53,260 nt of DNA, taken from contig JANSYQ010000024.1 in NCBI GenBank assembly GCA_024742305.1, positions 1 through 53,260 on the forward strand, read 5' to 3'. The notes under the pieces were generated by a model that was given only the letters and a program-made list of their open reading frames with translations, was not told the origin of the DNA and did not search any database. The stretch is from a bacterium. Lineage in GTDB: Bacteria > Bacteroidota > Bacteroidia > Flavobacteriales_D > Crocinitomicaceae. Shown piece after piece: positions 26,248-34,796 of this stretch (its first letter is position 1; every line of letters starts with the position of its first letter). The position numbers were made by a program, and so were the translations under genes.

Positions 26248-27342
26248 ATGAAGATCAAAGAAATTACTCGTTATCTTGAGAGTTTAGCACCGATTTCTAG
26301 TCAAGAGTCTTACGATAACTCAGGGCTCATCGTTGGTAATGAAAACACAGAGGTCTCAAACGTTCTAATTTCCCTCGACTGCATTGAGTCTACAGTGGAA
26401 GAGGCAATAGAAAAGAACTGTGAATTGATCATTGCCCATCATCCCATTGTTTTTCGTGGATTGAAGAAGCTGAACGGCAAGAATTACATCGAGCGAACGG
26501 TAATCAAGGCGATTAAGAATGATATCGCCATCTATGCCATTCATACCAATTTAGATAACTATCGTTTCGGCGTAAACCATGAGATTGGTAAACGTATCGG
26601 GCTGAAGAACCTCAGAGTGCTGCAACCAAAGAACGAAGTGCTTTCTAAGTTGATTTGTTACATTCCACACGATCACGTTACCGCTGTTTCACAAGCAATG
26701 TTTGATGCGGGTGCCGGCAAAATTGGCGATTACGACGAATGTGGATTCGCTACGTCTGGAGAAGGGTCGTTTCGCCCGAACGAATCGGCGAAGCCATTTA
26801 TTGGAGCGTCAGAAGAACGATCCACGGTAAAAGAAACCAAGTTTGAAGTCGTTTGCTCAACACATTCGGTGCATCAGGTAGTGCAAGCAATGATTTCAGC
26901 GCACCCGTATGAAGAGGTAGCGTACGAAATATTCCCCATGTTGAACTCCAATCCCTACGAAGGAAGTGGGATGGTGGGAGAGTTGGAGACTCCTGTAAAA
27001 ACGGAAGACTTTTTAAAGCACCTCAAAAGGGAGTTCCAATGCGGTGTTATTCGACATACGGACCTTGTTTCTGAAAACATTCAAAAAGTGGCGTATTGCG
27101 GCGGTGCGGGAAGTTTCTTGCTACCTTCGGCGAAACGATCCGGAGCCGATATCTTCATTACGGGCGACTATAAGTATCACGAGTTTTTCGATGCTGATGG
27201 AGGTATCATTATTGCCGACATTGGTCATTTCGAAAGCGAACAATATACTTCGCACCGAATAGCAGAGATTTTGATGGAAAAATTTGCTACCTTTGCCGTT
27301 CATTTAACGGAGGTTAATACAAACCCAATAAATTATTTTTAA
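26248..27342 (+). CDS. NIF3-like dinuclear metal-centre protein
   Basis: The protein has 364 residues, the long YqfO-type form with an inserted PII-like middle domain (about 130-230). N-terminal metal ligands: IAHHPIVFRG (~65) and AIHTNLDNY (~102). C-terminal: GDYKYHEFFDADGG and IADIGHFESEQ. The family forms hexameric toroids with a two-metal site; a GTP cyclohydrolase-like role has been proposed but is not settled. It is commonly next to the zinc-ribbon protein that follows here 3 bp later. Confidence 0.94.
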   Translation: MKIKEITRYLESLAPISSQESYDNSGLIVGNENTEVSNVLISLDCIESTVEEAIEKNCELIIAHHPIVFRGLKKLNGKNYIERTVIKAIKNDIAIYAIHTNLDNYRFGVNHEIGKRIGLKNLRVLQPKNEVLSKLICYIPHDHVTAVSQAMFDAGAGKIGDYDECGFATSGEGSFRPNESAKPFIGASEERSTVKETKFEVVCSTHSVHQVVQAMISAHPYEEVAYEIFPMLNSNPYEGSGMVGELETPVKTEDFLKHLKREFQCGVIRHTDLVSENIQKVAYCGGAGSFLLPSAKRSGADIFITGDYKYHEFFDADGGIIIADIGHFESEQYTSHRIAEILMEKFATFAVHLTEVNTNPINYF

Positions 27343-27345
27343 CTG

Positions 27346-28101
27346 ATGGCAAAAGCTGCAACGAAAAAAGAGACGTCTGTAGAAGAGAAACTAGACGGTC
27401 TGTACGAATTGCAATTAATTGATTCTGAAATCGATCGAATCCGAACTATTCGCGGAGAGCTTCCATTGGAGGTTCAAGATTTGGAAGACGAGTTGGAAGG
27501 GTTGGATACGAGAATCGCCAAGTTGGAAGAAGAAATCGCTACGTTCGAGAAAGACATTTCTGATCGTAAGAACTCGAACAAAGAGGCGGAAATCGCAATT
27601 GCGAAATACAAAGAGCAACAAAACAACGTTCGAAATAACCGTGAATTTGAATCTATTTCCAAGGAGATTGAATACCAGGAGCTAGAAATCAAATTGAACG
27701 AAAAGCGAAGCAAAGAATCCAAAGCGAAAATCGCACACAAGAAAGAGGTGTTGGATGAAGCGAAAGAGCGTCGTGAGCTTCGTGCTAACGATTTGGCTGC
27801 AAAGAAGTCTGAATTGGACGAAATTATCGCTGAAACACAAGCGCAAGAGGAGAAGCTATTGAAAAAGTCGGCTGCTGCCTTGAAAAAGATGGATACTCGT
27901 CTAGCGAATGCTTACACGCGCTTGCGTGAAAACGCTAAGAACGGATTGGCAGTTGTACCGGTAGATCGCGACTCTTGTGGTGGATGTTTCAACAAAATTC
28001 CACCGCAGCGACAATTGGATATCCAAACGAAGAAAAAAGTGATCACTTGTGAGCACTGTGGACGTATTCTTGTTCCTTCAACAGAGGAAGTAGAAGCGTA
28101 A
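27346..28101 (+). CDS. Coiled-coil protein with C-terminal zinc ribbon
   Basis: The protein has 251 residues. A long antiparallel coiled coil (about 25-190, rich in E/K with ELEGLDTRIAKLEEEIATF) is followed by a C4 zinc ribbon: CGGCFNKIPPQ and CEHCGRILVP (two CxxC knuckles). Such proteins are thought to bind nucleic acid or ribosomal partners. It sits 3 bp after nif3, a conserved pairing, and is followed by a strong terminator. Confidence 0.9.
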   Translation: MAKAATKKETSVEEKLDGLYELQLIDSEIDRIRTIRGELPLEVQDLEDELEGLDTRIAKLEEEIATFEKDISDRKNSNKEAEIAIAKYKEQQNNVRNNREFESISKEIEYQELEIKLNEKRSKESKAKIAHKKEVLDEAKERRELRANDLAAKKSELDEIIAETQAQEEKLLKKSAAALKKMDTRLANAYTRLRENAKNGLAVVPVDRDSCGGCFNKIPPQRQLDIQTKKKVITCEHCGRILVPSTEEVEA

Positions 28102-28124
28102 GCAAACAATATTTACGTACATTG

Positions 28125-28163
28125 AACCGGTCATCGAGCACAGTCACGATGTCCGGTTTTTTT
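28125..28163 (+). terminator. Terminator containing REP-like sequence
   Basis: AACCGG (28125-28130) and CATCG (28132-28136) pair with CGATG (28147-28151) and CCGGTT (28153-28158), followed by a T run. The arms contain GGTCATCGAGC and CGATGTCCG, both also found in the repeat cluster at 8545-8690. Confidence 0.9.
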
Positions 28164-28174
28164 ATTTTTAACTC

Positions 28175-29407
28175 GTGAAGTTTCAGGATTACCCTATATC
28201 GTCAGAAATTAAAGCGCAATTGAACAAATTGGGCTGGAAAAGACCTACTGATATTCAGTACAAAACCATGCGTCACATTTTGGATGGTGAAGATGTTATG
28301 GCGATTGCTCAAACAGGAACAGGAAAAACGGCGGCATTCGCCATTCCCACCCTTCATGTTATCCAAACGAAAAAGCGAAAGTACAGCAAAGGGTACGTGC
28401 GCTGCCTGGTGATGGTGCCTACAAGAGAGCTGGCCAAACAAATTGCTGGAGTTTACCGTGAAATTGGGAAGTATACGGGAATAAAAGTGTTCGGACTTTT
28501 CGGCGGGGTAGAGCAGGAGCAGCAAATTCAGACGTTGGATAATGGAATAGATGTTCTGATTGCTACACCGGGCCGTATGTTCGACTTGAACGCGCAGAAA
28601 GCCTTAGATCTTTCCCGTGTGGAGTTTCTTGTTCTAGACGAGGCCGATCTTATGCTTGATATGGGCTTTTCCAAAGATATCCGTGACGTTTTGCGTTTAC
28701 TTCCGAAAAAACGGCAAAATCTGTTCTTTTCCGCTACGATATCCAAAACAATTAAGTCCTTGGCGTACGAAGTGGTGAGCAAACACAACACGATTCGAAT
28801 TCAAATTTCTCCCAAGAACCCTGTGGCAAAGAACATTGATCATGCGGTAACTTTTGTGGAAATGGACGATAAGCGCTTTTTCTTGGAGAACTTGCTCAAG
28901 GAATATCCTGATATGAAAGTGGTCGTCTTTGCGCGCACGAAAGTTCGTGTAGAACGTATCGTAAAGGCGATGGAGCGCGTTGCGATAAAATCTGAGGCGC
29001 TGCATGGAGGCGTAGATCAAAAAGATCGTTTTGTCATCTTAGAACGCTTCAGGTCAGGAGAAAACCGAGTTTTGATTACCACAGACGTTGCCGCACGTGG
29101 AATTGATATTCCTTCTGTGGAGTACGTCGTGAACTATGACTTGCCTGATGTAGCTGAAAATTACGTTCACAGATGTGGTCGAACAGGGCGCGGGAAAAAT
29201 CGCGGTCAAGCATTGTCGTTTTGCAGTGAAGGAGAGCGTGAATTACTGAAAGAGATTGAGGAATACACTGGAGAGAATATCGAAGTGTACGATCTGTCCA
29301 AAGGCGATTACGAAAGCATTATCAAAGATACCGATGATGAAACCGATGATTGGCAGTCGTTGTTGAAGAAAGCCAACGCGGAAGACGGAACAGAAGATAC
29401 CTGGTAA
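28175..29407 (+). CDS. DEAD-box ATP-dependent RNA helicase
   Basis: The protein has 410 residues. All core motifs are present: Q motif (KRPTDIQ), I (AQTGTGKT), Ia (PTRELA), II (DEAD), III (SAT), IV/V (TTDVAARGIDIP) and VI (HRCGRTGRG). The start is GTG at 28175; the next in-frame ATG (codon ~29) would remove the Q motif. The gene begins 12 bp after the preceding terminator, so its promoter would overlap it. The acidic C-terminal tail is short. Likely roles are ribosome assembly or mRNA turnover; RhlE/SrmB-type assignment is not certain. Confidence 0.95.
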   Translation: MKFQDYPISSEIKAQLNKLGWKRPTDIQYKTMRHILDGEDVMAIAQTGTGKTAAFAIPTLHVIQTKKRKYSKGYVRCLVMVPTRELAKQIAGVYREIGKYTGIKVFGLFGGVEQEQQIQTLDNGIDVLIATPGRMFDLNAQKALDLSRVEFLVLDEADLMLDMGFSKDIRDVLRLLPKKRQNLFFSATISKTIKSLAYEVVSKHNTIRIQISPKNPVAKNIDHAVTFVEMDDKRFFLENLLKEYPDMKVVVFARTKVRVERIVKAMERVAIKSEALHGGVDQKDRFVILERFRSGENRVLITTDVAARGIDIPSVEYVVNYDLPDVAENYVHRCGRTGRGKNRGQALSFCSEGERELLKEIEEYTGENIEVYDLSKGDYESIIKDTDDETDDWQSLLKKANAEDGTEDTW

Positions 29408-29408
29408 A

Positions 29409-29441
29409 TAAAAAAAAAACGCAGCCGATTTCTCGACTGCG
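29409..29441 (-). terminator. Terminator of the secreted cassette A
   Basis: On the reverse strand CGCAGTCGA (29441-29433), loop GAAA and TCGGCTGCG (29428-29420) form a 9-bp stem with one GU pair, followed by ten or more T. It also lies just past the convergent helicase gene. Confidence 0.85.
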
Positions 29442-29475
29442 CTTTCAAACTGTAAATCTATTCATGCCAACGAGG

Positions 29476-30879
29476 CTAGTCGTTCACACGCATTTTTGTC
29501 GTTCCGTCAGAGTAAACGTCATAAATCACTCCTTTCGTGTCAGAACTAACTTCTTGTCCCAAAGAATTGACTGTTTTTACCAGTTCAGATTCTGTTGGTG
29601 TATTATTAATCGTAACGCGATCTATCCAAACCAATGATCCATCGTTATCATACTGTGCCAATCGATAGTAGTTCATGGTAGGATCGTAATTCTTATCCAA
29701 GTAGGCGTAAGAAATCGAGCTATTGCTATTTCCACTTGCAGCAACATCATCCAAGTGCCTCCAGTTAACGCCATCGGAAGATCGCTCCACTTTGAAGTGA
29801 CTCGTGTTAATTTCCGATACGGTTTTCCATTTAAGAATGTTGCTTCCGTTTTCATTATAACCAAAGAACAGAGACAGTTGAGCTGGAAGCGGCAATAAAT
29901 TACAGCCACCACTCACGTTGTTCAATGTATACTGGTAATCACACTGGTCTCCGGCAAATCCATCAACCACCATGTAAACACATTCTCCCGCCGCAACAGA
30001 AAATGTTGGTGATGTTTGAGATGATCCAGGAGATGAAGGAGAGGATGCGTTCCAAACCACAGTCCCTAAATTTGTCGGCGTACCTATGAAAATGGTCATT
30101 TGAAGTCCGTTGTTTGGGGCGGCGTTTTGACAATTGGAAATTCCATCAAAAACCACTTCCCAATCTCCTGCAGTTGTCGCACAGAAATTGAACCACGAAT
30201 CGTTGTTTACTACGTACGTAACCTCTTCTCCAGCAGTACATCCGGCGCAAGTTGTTCCAGCATTTCCATCTAAGTTTTCATTTCCTGGACCTGAAGTAGA
30301 GTAGCTGTATCCAATGTTGGTTCCGTTGTAGGTGATCCCACACTCGTCAATACCGGCAGCTCCTCCCGGAGAGGTGTTGGGTTGTGGTGTAAACATTCCC
30401 AAACAGTATTCTGTATGACCATCGTTTGGTCCACCACAGTCCAAATCTTGCACTTGAATTAAGTAATCGCTTCCTACGGAAAGTCCGGTAAGCAAAGTAT
30501 GTTGACCGGGGTCTCCATTGTGATGTTCGTTGTAAACCTCGCCTCCACAAGCTGGAAGACATCCCCCACCAGGTGTAAATGGTCCGTAGATTCGGACGTG
30601 AGGAGAAACACAATTGGTAACGTTCGTTTGATTAAATGCAAAAACCAATGAGTCATCCGTTGCGTTTACACGATACCAAGTAGTGTGTTCGCTGGCACCT
30701 CCACCATAATTCGTGAAACATTCGCTTCCCTGAAGCGTAGCGTTCAAGGTAGTTCCGCAAGTTAGGCCACCATCTACTGAGATAGAGGTAGCGTTAGCGC
30801 AATTATCATTTGCTGGTTGTGCCATAGCAGCCCCTGTACCAAGCGAAACTGTCAAGAGTGTGTAGAATATCTTTCTCAT
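29476..30879 (-). CDS. Large secreted protein, cassette A, with variant C-terminal domain
   Basis: The protein has 467 residues with a signal peptide (cleavage after AMAQ). Residues ~20-330 are cysteine-rich beta-sandwich modules with the pattern NDNCANATSI ... WYRV ... VRIYGP, seen in bacteria as extracellular Ig/CUB-like surface modules. From ~335 comes LPAQLSLFFGYNENG ... ILKWKTVSEINTSHFKVERSSDG (a fibronectin-like module common before T9SS tails) and an end ELVKTVNSLGQEV ... KGVIYDVYSDGTTKMRV. This end differs from the canonical PNP...G.Y tail but matches the neighbouring cassette B protein. Its ATG overlaps by ATGA the small secreted gene upstream. Confidence 0.85.
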   Translation of the reverse strand: MRKIFYTLLTVSLGTGAAMAQPANDNCANATSISVDGGLTCGTTLNATLQGSECFTNYGGGASEHTTWYRVNATDDSLVFAFNQTNVTNCVSPHVRIYGPFTPGGGCLPACGGEVYNEHHNGDPGQHTLLTGLSVGSDYLIQVQDLDCGGPNDGHTEYCLGMFTPQPNTSPGGAAGIDECGITYNGTNIGYSYSTSGPGNENLDGNAGTTCAGCTAGEEVTYVVNNDSWFNFCATTAGDWEVVFDGISNCQNAAPNNGLQMTIFIGTPTNLGTVVWNASSPSSPGSSQTSPTFSVAAGECVYMVVDGFAGDQCDYQYTLNNVSGGCNLLPLPAQLSLFFGYNENGSNILKWKTVSEINTSHFKVERSSDGVNWRHLDDVAASGNSNSSISYAYLDKNYDPTMNYYRLAQYDNDGSLVWIDRVTINNTPTESELVKTVNSLGQEVSSDTKGVIYDVYSDGTTKMRVND

Positions 30880-31184
30880 TTCGATTGATTTTCAAGTTCA
30901 ACTTCTGACAAGCGCTTGCGGGAAGTAACTACAATGATATAGTTCTCGATTTCAAGAACAACATCACGGTTTTCCTGACGCGCAGACTCGATTTGCAACA
31001 GGTGTTGGCAATTCGCAAGTTGCTGCGGTGCAACTCTATTATCCGTTTTTTCGGGATTAAAATGAACCTCGTAGGAGCCAGGTATGGCATATTCCCCGAG
31101 TGATGGATCGCATTGGGCATACGTCGCGCTGCAAGACAACGCAAGTACCACCAACAATCCGATGTTTAAAAGGTAGGCTTTCAT
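30876..31184 (-). CDS. Small secreted protein, cassette A partner
   Basis: The protein has 102 residues with a signal peptide (MKAYLLNIGLLVVLALSCSATYAQ region, cleavage after about residue 24). The mature ~78 residues contain PGSYEVHFNPEKTDN, an amphipathic helix (QQLANCQHLLQIESARQ) and a strand ending EIENYIIVVTSRKRL. A similar strand/helix/strand order is found in the small partner of cassette B (GTFHFESPTDN ... RFRQDD ... WEFTNDMTIVIYSRS). The ATGA overlap with the large gene implies co-translation. Function unknown; a chaperone, inhibitor or co-exported partner is an inference. Confidence 0.75.
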   Translation of the reverse strand: MKAYLLNIGLLVVLALSCSATYAQCDPSLGEYAIPGSYEVHFNPEKTDNRVAPQQLANCQHLLQIESARQENRDVVLEIENYIIVVTSRKRLSEVELENQSK

Positions 31185-31300
31185 CGAAAGGTATTTTTGT
31201 TAGTTCCCCCATCAACGAGTCCGATCTAGAAAAGGTTGTCTAGAAATTGAAAAAAAACACAAAAAATAGTATTTCTGTTGAATTTCAGAGTGTTAAAAAT

Positions 31301-31331
31301 AAAAAAAAGGCTGCCTTTTCAAGCAGCCTTT
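31301..31331 (-). terminator. Terminator of the secreted cassette B
   Basis: On the reverse strand AAAGGCTGC (31331-31323) pairs with GCAGCCTTT (31314-31306) around TTGAAAAG, followed by eight T (to 31301). Confidence 0.88.
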
Positions 31332-31350
31332 CGAAATAAGTACAAATTTG

Positions 31351-33126
31351 TTATTGAACAACAATCTCTTTCGATCCGTCAGAGTAGAAGTTGATCACCA
31401 TACCTTTGTAGTACACGTCAACTTCTTGTCCGTACATGTTTGTTGTTTTCACCAACTCAATTTTGTCATCACCCGACAAATGAACTGTCACAGGTGAGAT
31501 ATAGTCTTTCGTTCCGTCAACATCAACTTGAACCAAACGGTAGTATGAAGTTCCCGTGTATGGCTCGCGATCGATGCTGTAGTACATTGCTCCGTTCGTG
31601 CTGTTTCCATTACTGTAAACTACATCTGTTTGTTCCCAAGAAACCAAGTCTTGTGATTTCTGAACCACAAAGTAATCGTTGTCTTTCTCAGAAGCAGTTG
31701 CCCAACGTAATGAAACGCGATCGATTACTACCTCAGCAGTGAATGATGTCATTTCTACCGGTAGTGGAGTACAAGCTGCTACGTCGATAATTTGTTGTGA
31801 TGACTGCATACATCCCAAAGCATCTTCAATGGTCAGTTCTACGATGTAGGTTCCAGCGTTTGCATAAGTGTGACTTCCGTTTCCAGCTCCAGTAGCTGTG
31901 TTTCCGTCACCGAAGTCCCATGTGTATGTATAATTCGGAATCGCGGCTGTTGACGTTGTTAGGTTGGCAACACAACCATTTGGATCCAATACTGCGTTGA
32001 ACAAAGCTTGATCAGAAGTAGGTCCTAAAATAGCCGTCCCTTGGAAGTCCACAGTTACACCTCCAAGTGATCCGGAGTAATTCTGAATAATCAAAGCGTA
32101 CGTATTTCCCGCTGTTAGGTTTACTGTAGTGGTGTTCCATTGAGGTCCACCTGCACAAGACCCTGGGCCTGGAGGGTTGTTGTTTTGGTAGTTGGTAACG
32201 GCCACCTGACTGAAAGAAGCTGCACCGGAAGCACCAAAACCGGTACTACCATCACACCCACTGTAATCACATGCAAGGCTTGTAGCGCCATCAGTACAGC
32301 CTGAGGCGGTGATGTCGTACAATTCCCAGTCGAAATCATCTCCTTCCTGAGTAGCTGTGCTGTAGGTGTCAGGTGTTAACATCATTTCGAAAGAACCTGA
32401 TTGACTAGCCGTAAAAGTGTACCACTGAGAACTTGTTTCATTCCCCAAACAACTCGACCAGTTGTTAGTAGAGTTCTCTTCGACATTTCCATCACCCAAA
32501 TCCAGCTGTCCGTTGTAGAAACCAGTTTGTGAGTCATGACACAATACTTGTGCATCAACACAGTCTTGTCCCGGTGCTGGTGGTGGCGGTGGTGGCGGTG
32601 GTACTACGTCTATACAAACATTCACGGTACCCGGAGTCGCTCCGTTTTCTACATCATGTGAAAGAAGGATCCAGTAGCGTTCTCCAGCTTCAACAGCGTA
32701 TTGAATAGTGTCCGTTGCGGTTACACCTCCTACACCGTCTCCTGGAAGGTTGTTACATGCTTCACCGGCCAGCAATCCAAAGGAGTTCAAAGAAGCACAT
32801 ACCTCCGCGTTTTGGTGGTCAAATACTACGTAGTTTGTTGGACCACTTGCTGTGATGTTATCTATGGTGATTTCAATAAACCCAGTGGTTGGCGCTGTAA
32901 AAGACATCCAAATGTCTGGATTTCCAAATGCGGTACCTTCATACCACATGTTTACACAGTTTACATCGGCATATCCGGACCATGTTGCACCGACAGTGTT
33001 ACCGACACAACAGCCCGGAATTGGAATATCATTGTTGTCGTCACATTCGTCATCGTAACATTGCTGCGCGGAGACCTGTCCGAGGGTAAAGAACCCTGCG
33101 ACGATTAAGAGTAGTTTTGTTTTCAT
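31351..33126 (-). CDS. Large secreted protein, cassette B, with PKD module and variant C-terminal domain
   Basis: The protein has 591 residues with a signal peptide (cleavage after VSAQ). Cysteine-rich beta modules (~20-175) are followed by an eight-proline linker (codons at 32602-32579), a second module (DCVDAQVLCHDSQTG ...), a PKD domain (YTYTWDFGDGNTATGAG ... GTYIVELTIED, ~400-450), a fibronectin-like module (LPVEMTSFTAEV ... LRWATASEKDNDYF) and the variant end ELVKTTNMYGQEV ... KGMVINFYSDGSKEIVV. The last ~135 residues align with cassette A. The start ATG overlaps by ATGA the small gene upstream, as in cassette A. Probably exported to the surface; function unknown. Confidence 0.86.
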   Translation of the reverse strand: MKTKLLLIVAGFFTLGQVSAQQCYDDECDDNNDIPIPGCCVGNTVGATWSGYADVNCVNMWYEGTAFGNPDIWMSFTAPTTGFIEITIDNITASGPTNYVVFDHQNAEVCASLNSFGLLAGEACNNLPGDGVGGVTATDTIQYAVEAGERYWILLSHDVENGATPGTVNVCIDVVPPPPPPPPAPGQDCVDAQVLCHDSQTGFYNGQLDLGDGNVEENSTNNWSSCLGNETSSQWYTFTASQSGSFEMMLTPDTYSTATQEGDDFDWELYDITASGCTDGATSLACDYSGCDGSTGFGASGAASFSQVAVTNYQNNNPPGPGSCAGGPQWNTTTVNLTAGNTYALIIQNYSGSLGGVTVDFQGTAILGPTSDQALFNAVLDPNGCVANLTTSTAAIPNYTYTWDFGDGNTATGAGNGSHTYANAGTYIVELTIEDALGCMQSSQQIIDVAACTPLPVEMTSFTAEVVIDRVSLRWATASEKDNDYFVVQKSQDLVSWEQTDVVYSNGNSTNGAMYYSIDREPYTGTSYYRLVQVDVDGTKDYISPVTVHLSGDDKIELVKTTNMYGQEVDVYYKGMVINFYSDGSKEIVVQ

Positions 33127-33479
33127 AGTTTTCCGACTTGGTTGTAAGGTGAATTATTCGGAATGAACTCTGCGCTTTCCACGTAAGATCTCGAATAAAT
33201 AACAATGGTCATATCATTAGTGAATTCCCAACGATAGTGTTCGTCGTCTTGACGAAAACGTTCAATGTCAGCATACAAGCTTTCGATGTATGCGGTAGAC
33301 CAAAAAAACATGTTGTCAGTGGGAGATTCAAAATGGAATGTACCTGCAACATGCGAGTAATCGGATACTTCTGTTGCGATTGGACTTTCGGTTTGTGCTT
33401 GAACCGAGAGCGTTGTAAAAAAGAAAGCTGCCGAGAAAACGACAGTTTTCGGGTGTAGTAATTTCTTAACGTACTGCAG
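33123..33479 (-). CDS. Small secreted protein, cassette B partner, without a standard start codon
   Basis: The frame is open from 33479 to the TGA at 33123, which overlaps the large cassette B gene by ATGA. Translation gives a convincing signal peptide, KKLLHPKTVVFSAAFFFTTL followed by SVQAQ, but the codon where Met is expected (33470-33468) is GTT. A TAA precedes the frame at 33482-33480, and no ATG, GTG or TTG occurs before the signal peptide. The only upstream alternative is CTG at 33479. The first in-frame ATG (33311) lies after the signal peptide and would leave 62 residues. The mature part has AGTFHFESPTDN, a helix and WEFTNDMTIVIYSRS, resembling the small partner of cassette A. Either a CTG or other rare start is used, or the start codon has decayed. 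Confidence 0.6.
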   Translation of the reverse strand: MQYVKKLLHPKTVVFSAAFFFTTLSVQAQTESPIATEVSDYSHVAGTFHFESPTDNMFFWSTAYIESLYADIERFRQDDEHYRWEFTNDMTIVIYSRSYVESAEFIPNNSPYNQVGKL

Positions 33480-33694
33480 TTAGTCAATTGATTAGTGTAA
33501 GTTTTACATCTTCTCACTACAAATAACGTGCTTTTTACCAAAGGGTTGTCCAAAAATGTGCGAAAAAAAATGTAATTGTTCAGAATACCATATTCATCGA
33601 TTAAAATGCGTTTAGTATTTAACATTTTTCGCTCCTGTCGAATAAAATGCATTTGGGAATGAACGATTTAACTTTCTAATCGATCAAATTTCAA

Positions 33695-34702
33695 TCAAAT
33701 CATATTGACCTCTCGCTCTAAAACAATCCCAAACTTGCTTTTTACATCCTGAATAATCTGTTGAGCAAGCTCAAAAATATCCGCTCCCTTAGAGCCGCCG
33801 TAGTTCACCAGTACAAGTGCCTGATTTTTATGCACACCATACGTTCCAAAGTCTTTTCCCTTCCATCCAGCTTGCTCAATGAGCCATCCGGCGGCTAGTT
33901 TTGTTTTTCCATTCGGCGCAGGGTATTGTGGGAATTGTTGGTATTTCTGAGAAATGGCATCTACAATGGCTTGTTCCACCACAGGATTTTTGAAGAAACT
34001 GCCAGCGTTGCCAATTTTTTTGGGATCGGGAAGTTTGCTTGATCGAATATTGATGACCGCTTTGCTTACGTCTTTGATTGTCGGATTTTCGACGCCCATC
34101 GATTGCAATTCCGTTTCGATGGCTCCGTAGCTGGTATTTAACTTGTGGTTTTTCGTTAATCGGAATCGAACAGAAAGAATGATGTATTTTCCTTTCAAAG
34201 CGCGTTTGAAAACACTTTCTCGATAGCCGAATTCACATTGCTCATGATTAAATGTGTGCACTTCTCCCGAGGCAATGTGATAGGCTTGAAGAGAATCAAA
34301 AGTGTCTTTGATCTCAACGCCATAAGCGCCGATGTTCTGCATGGGACTTGCCCCAACGCTACCCGGGATTAATGATAAATTTTCAATTCCGCCGAAACCT
34401 TCCTCGATGCATCGCATTACGAATTCATGCCAAACTTCACCCGCACCGGATTCCACCAAAACCGTTTCATCATTTTCCTCAATCACTTCGAATCCTGTAA
34501 TTTCATTTTTGATGACCAAGCCATTGAAATCTTGAGTAAGAAGAATATTACTTCCGCCGCCTAAAACCAAAAGTTCATCATTGTTCCTTTCAGAAAGAAT
34601 GTCTGTTAAGTCTTGTGAATTGCTGAATGTTGCAAATCGTTTTGCTTTACAGGACAATCCGAAAGTATTGAATGGCTGGAGGTCAACGTTGGTATGAATC
34701 AT
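33695..34702 (-). CDS. murB: UDP-N-acetylenolpyruvoylglucosamine reductase
   Basis: The protein has 335 residues. It uses FAD and NADPH to reduce UDP-GlcNAc-enolpyruvate to UDP-MurNAc in peptidoglycan synthesis. FAD-binding motifs GGGSNILL and SVGASPMQNIGAYGVEI are present, as are the catalytic serine region NAGSFFKNPVV and the C-terminal acid in LEREVNMI. Layout follows the E. coli-type (type I) enzyme. It is divergent from menI; TACATTTG lies 4 nt before the ATG. Confidence 0.96.
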   Translation of the reverse strand: MIHTNVDLQPFNTFGLSCKAKRFATFSNSQDLTDILSERNNDELLVLGGGSNILLTQDFNGLVIKNEITGFEVIEENDETVLVESGAGEVWHEFVMRCIEEGFGGIENLSLIPGSVGASPMQNIGAYGVEIKDTFDSLQAYHIASGEVHTFNHEQCEFGYRESVFKRALKGKYIILSVRFRLTKNHKLNTSYGAIETELQSMGVENPTIKDVSKAVINIRSSKLPDPKKIGNAGSFFKNPVVEQAIVDAISQKYQQFPQYPAPNGKTKLAAGWLIEQAGWKGKDFGTYGVHKNQALVLVNYGGSKGADIFELAQQIIQDVKSKFGIVLEREVNMI

Positions 34703-34706
34703 AGAA

Positions 34707-34733
34707 CAAATGTAAGCACAGGCAATTTTACAA
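34707..34733 (-). promoter_or_regulatory. Promoter of murB, probably leaderless
   Basis: On the reverse strand TTG (34733-34731), a 16-nt spacer (slightly short) and perfect TACATTTG (34714-34707). Only TTCT separates the box from the ATG at 34702. Confidence 0.5.
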
Positions 34734-34784
34734 TTATTTATGAAGCCAAAAATTACTCACGGCAAAATGTTGTTAATTCCTGAT

Positions 34785-34792
34785 TATCTTTG
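34785..34792 (+). promoter_or_regulatory. -7 promoter box of the men operon, probably leaderless
   Basis: TATCTTTG is a perfect TAnnTTTG match, with AAAC then the ATG at 34797. No TTG is found 17-23 nt upstream. Confidence 0.5.
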
Positions 34793-34796
34793 AAAC

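Noticed and set aside
31186-31215. TTG-N19-TACCTTTC before the cassette A small gene
   Set aside because: It fits the promoter consensus well, but the box ends one base before the ATG, so transcription would start inside the gene. It may be chance.
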